Below, piece by piece: positions 59,552 through 64,000 of a DNA stretch of 64,000 nt. The position numbers and the translations under genes were made by a program. The first letter of the stretch is position 1, and each line of letters starts with the position of its first letter. The notes under the pieces were generated by a model. That model had not been told where the DNA came from and searched no databases. It saw only the letters and a program-made list of their open reading frames with translations. This DNA comes from Hungatella effluvii. GTDB taxonomy: Bacteria > Bacillota > Clostridia > Lachnospirales > Lachnospiraceae. The stretch lies in the NCBI RefSeq assembly GCF_003201875.1, contig NZ_QJKD01000017.1, forward strand, positions 1 to 64,000. The letters are read 5' to 3'.

Positions 59552-61681
59552 CTACAGATGAAGCACTCTGGCCTTGATTTCCTTTGTCTTTCCGGCATTC
59601 CAGAAATTCTCGCCCAGGTAACCGCAGGTTCTTCTGGTCACGTTCATCTTGTCCTTGTCCTTATTATGACACTGCGGGCATTCCCACTCCATGTCCTCAT
59701 TGATGATGATCTCACCGTCGAAGCCGCATTCCTGGCAGTAGTCGGATTTGGTGTTGAACTCCGCATACTGGATATTGTCATAGATAAATTTGACCACTTC
59801 TTCCATAGCCTCCAGATTCTTCGCCATATTCGGAACCTCCACGTAAGAGATAGCGCCGCCGGAAGAAATCTTCTGGAACTGGCTCTCAAATGTAAACTTG
59901 CTGAACGCGTCGATCTTCTCTCTCACGTCCACGTGGTAGGAATTCGTGTAGTAGCCCTTGTCCGTCACATTCTCTATCTGGCCGAAGCGCTCTCTGTCGA
60001 TTCTGGCGAAACGGTAGCAAAGGGACTCAGCCGGAGTTCCGTAAAGGCCGAATCCAAGACCGGTCTCCTCTTTCCAGCACTCAACCGCCTCTTTCATGTG
60101 GTTCATAACGCGGAGGGCAAACTCCTCTCCCGCCGGGTCCGTGTGGCTGACTCCTTTCATCAGCTTCGTCATCTCGTAGATACCGATGTATCCTAAAGAG
60201 ATCGTGGAGTATCCGTCATGAAGCAGCGGATCGATCTTCGCCCCCTTCGGGAGTCTGGCGATCGCTCCGTACTGCCAGTGAATCGGGCTCACATCGGATA
60301 ATGTGCCTTCCAGGGCCTTATGCCTGCACATAAGCGCCTCGAAGCAGATGGCAAGACGTTCGTCTAAAAGCTTCCAGAAAACCTCCTCGTCGCCCTTTGC
60401 CAGGATTCCGATCTGCGGAAGATTCAGGCTCACAACGCCCTGATTGAAACGGCCTTCAAATTTATATTCCCCGTTCTCGTCCTTCCAGGGAGATAAGAAG
60501 CTGCGGCAGCCCATACAGCTGAACACATTGCCCTCATAGTTTGCCTTCATCTTCTTCGCGGAAATATAATCGGGATACATACGCTTTGAAGAGCAGCGCA
60601 CCGCAAGCTTCGTGATGTAATCGTATTTTCCGCCCTTTAAGCAGTTATTCTCGTCCAGAACGTAGATGAGCTTTGGAAATGCCGGTGTCACATAGACGCC
60701 CGCCTCATTCTTGATCCCTTCCAGTCTCTGGCGCAGAATCTCTTCCACGATCAGCGCGTTCTCATCGATGTATTCATCCTCGTCGTCCAGGCGAAGGAAC
60801 AGCGTCACAAACGGCGCCTGGCCGTTGGTCGTCATCAGGGTGTTGATCTGATACTGGATCGTCTGAACGCCTGATTTCAGTTCATCTCTCAGACGAATCC
60901 GCGCCATCTTCTCCACCGCCTCGTTATCCAGGCTGTCGCCAAACTCTTCCCGGATCTGTCTGTGGAATTTATTGCTGCTCTTCCTTAAATACTTACCAAG
61001 ATGTCTCATATCCACGGACTGGCCGCCATACTGGTTGCTGGCCACCGCCGCGATGATCTGGGTCATAACCGTACAGGCCACCTGAAAGCTTTTGGGGCTC
61101 TCGATCATCTTCTCGTTCATCACGGTGCCGTTATCCAGCATGTCCGCGATATTGATGAGACAGCAGTTAAAGATCGGCTGAACAAAGTAATCCGCGTCAT
61201 GGAAATGAATCGCTCCCTGTTCATGGGCCATGGAAATGCGTTCCGGCAGAAGCATACGCTTCGTCAAATCCCTGGATACCTCTCCGGCGATGTAATCCCT
61301 CTGTGTGGATGCCAGAATCGTATTCTTATTGGAATTTTCCTCCGCCAGCTCCTTGTTTTCATTCCGGATCAGCTTCAGGATCGATTCATCCGTCGTGTTC
61401 GCTTTTCTCAGAAGCGCCCTCTGATACCGGTAAATCATATATTTTTTCGAGAGAGTGTACTTGTTCTGCTTAACCAGGCGGCTCTCAATCATATCCTGAA
61501 TGCTCTCGACATGGACAACATCCTCACATTCCTTCTCCACATCATCCAGAATACCGTCAATCAATGCCTCCCCGGCGCGTTCTGCCGCGTCCACTTCCGC
61601 ATTCGCCTTCTGAATAGCCCTTACAATCTTCTCTCTGTCATAATTTACAATTCTGCCGTCACGTTTCTGTACCTTAATCAT
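59552..61681 (-). CDS. nrdD: Anaerobic ribonucleoside-triphosphate reductase
   Basis: 709 residues, class III: N-terminal ATP cone (IKVQKRDGRIVNYDREKIVRAIQKANAEV), catalytic barrel, zinc site CQECGFDGEI...CPQCHN, and the glycyl-radical loop RRTCGYLGENFWNAGK near the C-terminus. It makes dNTPs from NTPs using formate under strict anaerobiosis. NrdR box upstream and nrdG downstream. Confidence 0.97.
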   Translation of the reverse strand: MIKVQKRDGRIVNYDREKIVRAIQKANAEVDAAERAGEALIDGILDDVEKECEDVVHVESIQDMIESRLVKQNKYTLSKKYMIYRYQRALLRKANTTDESILKLIRNENKELAEENSNKNTILASTQRDYIAGEVSRDLTKRMLLPERISMAHEQGAIHFHDADYFVQPIFNCCLINIADMLDNGTVMNEKMIESPKSFQVACTVMTQIIAAVASNQYGGQSVDMRHLGKYLRKSSNKFHRQIREEFGDSLDNEAVEKMARIRLRDELKSGVQTIQYQINTLMTTNGQAPFVTLFLRLDDEDEYIDENALIVEEILRQRLEGIKNEAGVYVTPAFPKLIYVLDENNCLKGGKYDYITKLAVRCSSKRMYPDYISAKKMKANYEGNVFSCMGCRSFLSPWKDENGEYKFEGRFNQGVVSLNLPQIGILAKGDEEVFWKLLDERLAICFEALMCRHKALEGTLSDVSPIHWQYGAIARLPKGAKIDPLLHDGYSTISLGYIGIYEMTKLMKGVSHTDPAGEEFALRVMNHMKEAVECWKEETGLGFGLYGTPAESLCYRFARIDRERFGQIENVTDKGYYTNSYHVDVREKIDAFSKFTFESQFQKISSGGAISYVEVPNMAKNLEAMEEVVKFIYDNIQYAEFNTKSDYCQECGFDGEIIINEDMEWECPQCHNKDKDKMNVTRRTCGYLGENFWNAGKTKEIKARVLHL

Positions 61682-61798
61682 CGCTGTCTCCTTATTCCCT
61701 TTAATCCATATTCTACTTTATAATACTGCTAAAAAATAACACAGCAGCTGTTACTTTGCCGTGAAATCTTCTACATTTTGCGTATGTAATTATTTCCT

Positions 61799-61847
61799 CA
61801 CCATATATAGTGCTTTTCCATTATACAACAGATATGGCAAAAGTAAA
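61799..61847 (-). promoter_or_regulatory. Promoter of nrdDG with an NrdR box
   Basis: On the minus strand TTTACT (61842-61847) and TATAAT (61820-61825) are 16 bp apart. Immediately downstream CACTATATATGGTG (61799-61812) matches the NrdR box consensus, placed on the expected start site, so binding of NrdR-ATP/dATP would repress transcription. Confidence 0.75.
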
Positions 61848-61947
61848 GGCCTTTTTCTCTTTTTCTTTCTCTCTAAAGCCCTGAAAAAACACATCAGCGC
61901 TCTCCGCAGGCCGTTTCCGGGGCATTAAAATTTTTTCTCAACGGAGT

Positions 61948-62016
61948 CAGTACACAGCCGAAGAACCAGCGGGCAATGAAAGGATTGCTCCTTCCGCCGC
62001 CCGCCGGTTCTCCGGC
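61948..62016. repeat. Imperfect inverted repeat with a shared CAGTACACAGCC tip
   Basis: GCCGAAGAACCAGCGGGC (61957-61974) pairs with 61999-62016 with two G-T type mismatches. CAGTACACAGCC (61948-61959) also stands at the outer end of the family 1 copy at 29220-29231. It may be a core-less or decayed relative. It lies directly after the flavodoxin gene's stop. Otherwise the 348-bp gap between 61682 and 62029 shows only the nrdDG promoter. Confidence 0.45.
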
Positions 62017-62029
62017 GTAACCTCCAGTT

Positions 62030-62650
62030 TTAACGGATAAAGTTAGTCTTAAGCTTCTGCTCCGCTTCCGGCGTCGTGATTCCTGCCGCCTTACCCGCCT
62101 CGATGCAGCGAAGCATCCACGCCATATTCTTCCCCAACGTGCGCATGATCTGCAGCCCCTCCAAATCCTGCTCTACGTCCTCCGGCGAATTGCCGTGAAC
62201 CATGTTCCAGTACTGGGACGATACGACCGGCATCTGGGAAATCGTAAAGTATTTATTCAGGGTATCGAGCGTAGCCGTCGTTCCCGCGCGCCGTGCAGAA
62301 GCCACCGCGGCAGCCGGCTTGAACGCAAAACAGCTTCCCGCGTAGAACAGACGGTCCAGAAAGGAATAGAGGGAGCCGTTAGCCGACGCATAGTAGACCG
62401 GAGAGCCGACGATCAGTCCATCCGCGTGCTCCATCTTATCCAAAAATGCATTGACCGGATCTCCCTTGAAGACACAGCGGCCCGTCGCGGCGCATTTGCC
62501 GCATCCGATACATCCATGAACGGCCTGATTGCCGATATGGACGATCTCCGTCTCGATTCCCTCCTTCGTAAGAGCCCCCGCCACTTCCGTGAGCGCACGG
62601 TATGTACAGCCCTTTTCGTGAGGGCTTCCGTTTAACAGCAGTACTTTCAT
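62030..62650 (-). CDS. Flavodoxin-like, iron-sulfur-motif NADPH-dependent FMN reductase family protein
   Basis: 206 residues: VLLLNGSPHEKGCTY (FMN phosphate loop), GCIGCGKCAATGRC (a compact Cys motif like those of iron-sulfur flavoproteins), VGSPVYYASANGSLYSFLDR. AAAGGA is 9 nt before the ATG at 62650. Soluble oxidoreductase, substrate unknown. Confidence 0.85.
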   Translation of the reverse strand: MKVLLLNGSPHEKGCTYRALTEVAGALTKEGIETEIVHIGNQAVHGCIGCGKCAATGRCVFKGDPVNAFLDKMEHADGLIVGSPVYYASANGSLYSFLDRLFYAGSCFAFKPAAAVASARRAGTTATLDTLNKYFTISQMPVVSSQYWNMVHGNSPEDVEQDLEGLQIMRTLGKNMAWMLRCIEAGKAAGITTPEAEQKLKTNFIR

Positions 62651-62691
62651 CTTAATCCATCCTTTCTTTTTCAACTGAAAATAAGCACACC

Positions 62692-64000
62692 CTAATCTAG
62701 TCCAACCGGCGCATTTACGCCGGGGGACACCAGCAGGCCGATGAGATCATCCTTCGTCAGGCTGCCTAACGAGACGGTGCCTTCTGTTATGATCTGTTCC
62801 GCCAGATTCTTCTTTGATTCCTGAAGCTTTAATATATTTTCTTCAATGGTTCCCTTCGTAATCAGCTTAAACACGGTTACCTGCTTTTCCTGGCCAATCC
62901 GGTGGGTACGGTCCGTCGCCTGATTCTGCGCCGCCACGTTCCACCATGGATCGTAATGGATAACCACATCCGCGGCCGTTAAGTTTAATCCCGTTCCTCC
63001 GGCCTTCAGGGAAATCAGGAATACCGGCACACCGTCGTCCTTAAAGGAGTTGACCATGTGAAGGCGCTCTTCCTTGGGTGTCGCACCCGTCAGAATATAA
63101 TATGCCATCCCCTCTTTTTTCAGCCGCTTTTCGATGATTTCCAGCATCGATGTAAACTGGGAAAAGAGCAGAATCTTATGGCCGCCCTCCACGCCGTTCC
63201 GGATCAGATCGATACACGTCTCGAGCTTGGCGGAGCTGCCGTTATAGTTGCTGTAGCAGAGATGCGGATCGCAGCAGATCTGGCGCAGCTTCGTCAGCTG
63301 AGCAAGGATCTGAATCCTGTCGGAGCCGCCGTCTCCGGCCTGCTCCAGCTGCTGTCTGACCTGCCATGCATTGGCGGTGTACAAATCCTTCTGTTCCTTT
63401 TCGAAGCCGGAATAGATAACATTCTCCAGCTTATCGGGAAGTTCCTTCAGCACATCCTTCTTTAAGCGGCGCATGATAAACGGACCGATCATACGGTGCA
63501 GCCCCTTTAAACAGGCTTCATCCTGATCCCGCACGATGGGGAGCTCATACTCCTTCTTGAATCTCTGATAGGAAAACAGGAATCCGGGCATGAGGAAGTC
63601 AAATATACTCCACAGCTCGCTGAGCCGGTTCTCAATCGGCGTTCCCGTCAGGGCGAATCTCGTTCTGGCATTCACCGATTTAACCGCCTTCGCGCTCTGG
63701 GTCGAGGCGTTCTTGATATACTGTGCCTCGTCGATGATCTGAAAACGGAATTCCTTTTCCTCGTAAAAGGCGATATCCCGCTTCAGCAGATCGTAGGAGG
63801 TAACTAATATCTCCCCCTCCGAGGCCGCATTCAGAAGTTCTTCCCGCTCCTGTGCGGTACCGCTTATTGTACGGACTTTCAGGGTCGGTGCGAACTGATG
63901 AATCTCATTTTCCCAGTTGTACACCAGGGACGCCGGGCAGACGATCAACGCGGACGTGTCCGGCTCGCGGTTCCTCTCATCCAGGAGGAGCGCGATAACC
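62692..64000 (-). CDS. SNF2-family DNA translocase / helicase, C-terminal part
   Basis: Partial; the 5' end runs off the right edge (the frame stays open to base 64000, so an internal TTG near 63948 is not the start). Motifs: PASLVYNW (Ia), IIDEAQYIKN (II, DEAQ), TGTPIENRLSELWSIFDFLMPG (III), LLFSQFTSMLEII (IV), LISLKAGGTGLNLTAADVVIHYDPWWN (V) and ATDRTHRIGQ (VI). It uses ATP to move along duplex DNA. The Lachnospiraceae members often have an N-terminal SWIM or bacterial SNF2 domain, which is out of sight here. Confidence 0.92.
   Translation of the reverse strand, partial: VIALLLDERNREPDTSALIVCPASLVYNWENEIHQFAPTLKVRTISGTAQEREELLNAASEGEILVTSYDLLKRDIAFYEEKEFRFQIIDEAQYIKNASTQSAKAVKSVNARTRFALTGTPIENRLSELWSIFDFLMPGFLFSYQRFKKEYELPIVRDQDEACLKGLHRMIGPFIMRRLKKDVLKELPDKLENVIYSGFEKEQKDLYTANAWQVRQQLEQAGDGGSDRIQILAQLTKLRQICCDPHLCYSNYNGSSAKLETCIDLIRNGVEGGHKILLFSQFTSMLEIIEKRLKKEGMAYYILTGATPKEERLHMVNSFKDDGVPVFLISLKAGGTGLNLTAADVVIHYDPWWNVAAQNQATDRTHRIGQEKQVTVFKLITKGTIEENILKLQESKKNLAEQIITEGTVSLGSLTKDDLIGLLVSPGVNAPVGLD

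Noticed and set aside
61772..61788. TACAT...ATGTA palindrome as a second NrdR box
   Set aside because: It matches the consensus poorly and lies about 25 bp from the first box, not the roughly 31-32 bp usual for paired NrdR sites.
63948..63948. TTG at 63948 as start of the SNF2 gene
   Set aside because: The frame continues upstream to the window edge with SNF2-like residues, so the gene is simply truncated by the window.

Overview
The window looks like chromosome from an obligately anaerobic, gut-type Firmicute of the Lachnospiraceae (Clostridium cluster XIVa). This rests on gene content: a trimeric [FeFe]-hydrogenase, oxygen-sensitive class III ribonucleotide reductase, YesMN-type two-component control of a sugar ABC transporter, a GPH transporter with a gut-type beta-glucuronidase, strong AGGAGG ribosome-binding sites and moderate-to-high GC. 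No species assignment is possible from the sequence alone.

Layout. 1-0.7 kb: start of an IS1634-like transposase running off the left edge, a structured repeat and tRNA-Asn. 0.7-2.4 kb: NCS2 purine/uracil permease behind a guanine-class purine riboswitch. 2.5-13.7 kb: host-glycan module (alpha-galactosidase, sugar ABC permeases and lipoprotein, YesM/YesN pair, alpha-L-fucosidase, AraC regulator). 13.8-17.1 kb: DUF4397 protein, infC-rpmI-rplT with its leader, and a lipoprotein. 17.2-22.8 kb: hydrogenase operon hydC-hydB-hydA, with HydB fused to a GltD-like flavoprotein. 23-37 kb: housekeeping and transport genes (thrS, NSS, AEC and MATE transporters, ilvE, acetamidase/formamidase, MBL hydrolase, phosphatase). 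38-46.5 kb: glucuronide locus (GPH transporter, amidohydrolase, creatininase-like, carboxylesterase, beta-glucuronidase) under a divergent AraC regulator. 46.8-54.7 kb: Rpn-like protein, fucO with its TetR regulator and tandem operators, chloramphenicol acetyltransferase-like gene, Ca2+-type P-ATPase, YoaK. 54.8-64 kb: MATE, DUF4261, dcd, nrdDG with an NrdR box, a flavodoxin and a SNF2 helicase cut by the right edge.

The most unusual content is between the genes. Three families of hairpin-forming repeats recur. Family 1 (190-bp core; 202-391 and 29281-29470) shows several compensatory base changes between its two copies, the signature of a selected RNA or ssDNA fold. Family 2 (40515-40801, 49955-50243, a truncated copy at 29103-29187 and a solitary 14-bp tip at 59528-59541) has a 153-bp core about 95% identical between copies, flanked by 67/68-bp inverted arms that are perfect within each copy but differ strongly between copies; one copy is flanked by an 8-bp near-duplication typical of transposition. 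Family 3 (27339-27467 and 53888-53985) is a mobile terminator-like repeat, one copy of which supplies the C-terminus of a membrane protein gene. I do not recognise families 1 and 2 as described elements.

Functionally, the galactosidase, fucosidase, fucO, glucuronidase and paired regulators suggest a scavenger of host mucin glycans and glucuronides, disposing of electrons through hydrogenase and lactaldehyde reduction.
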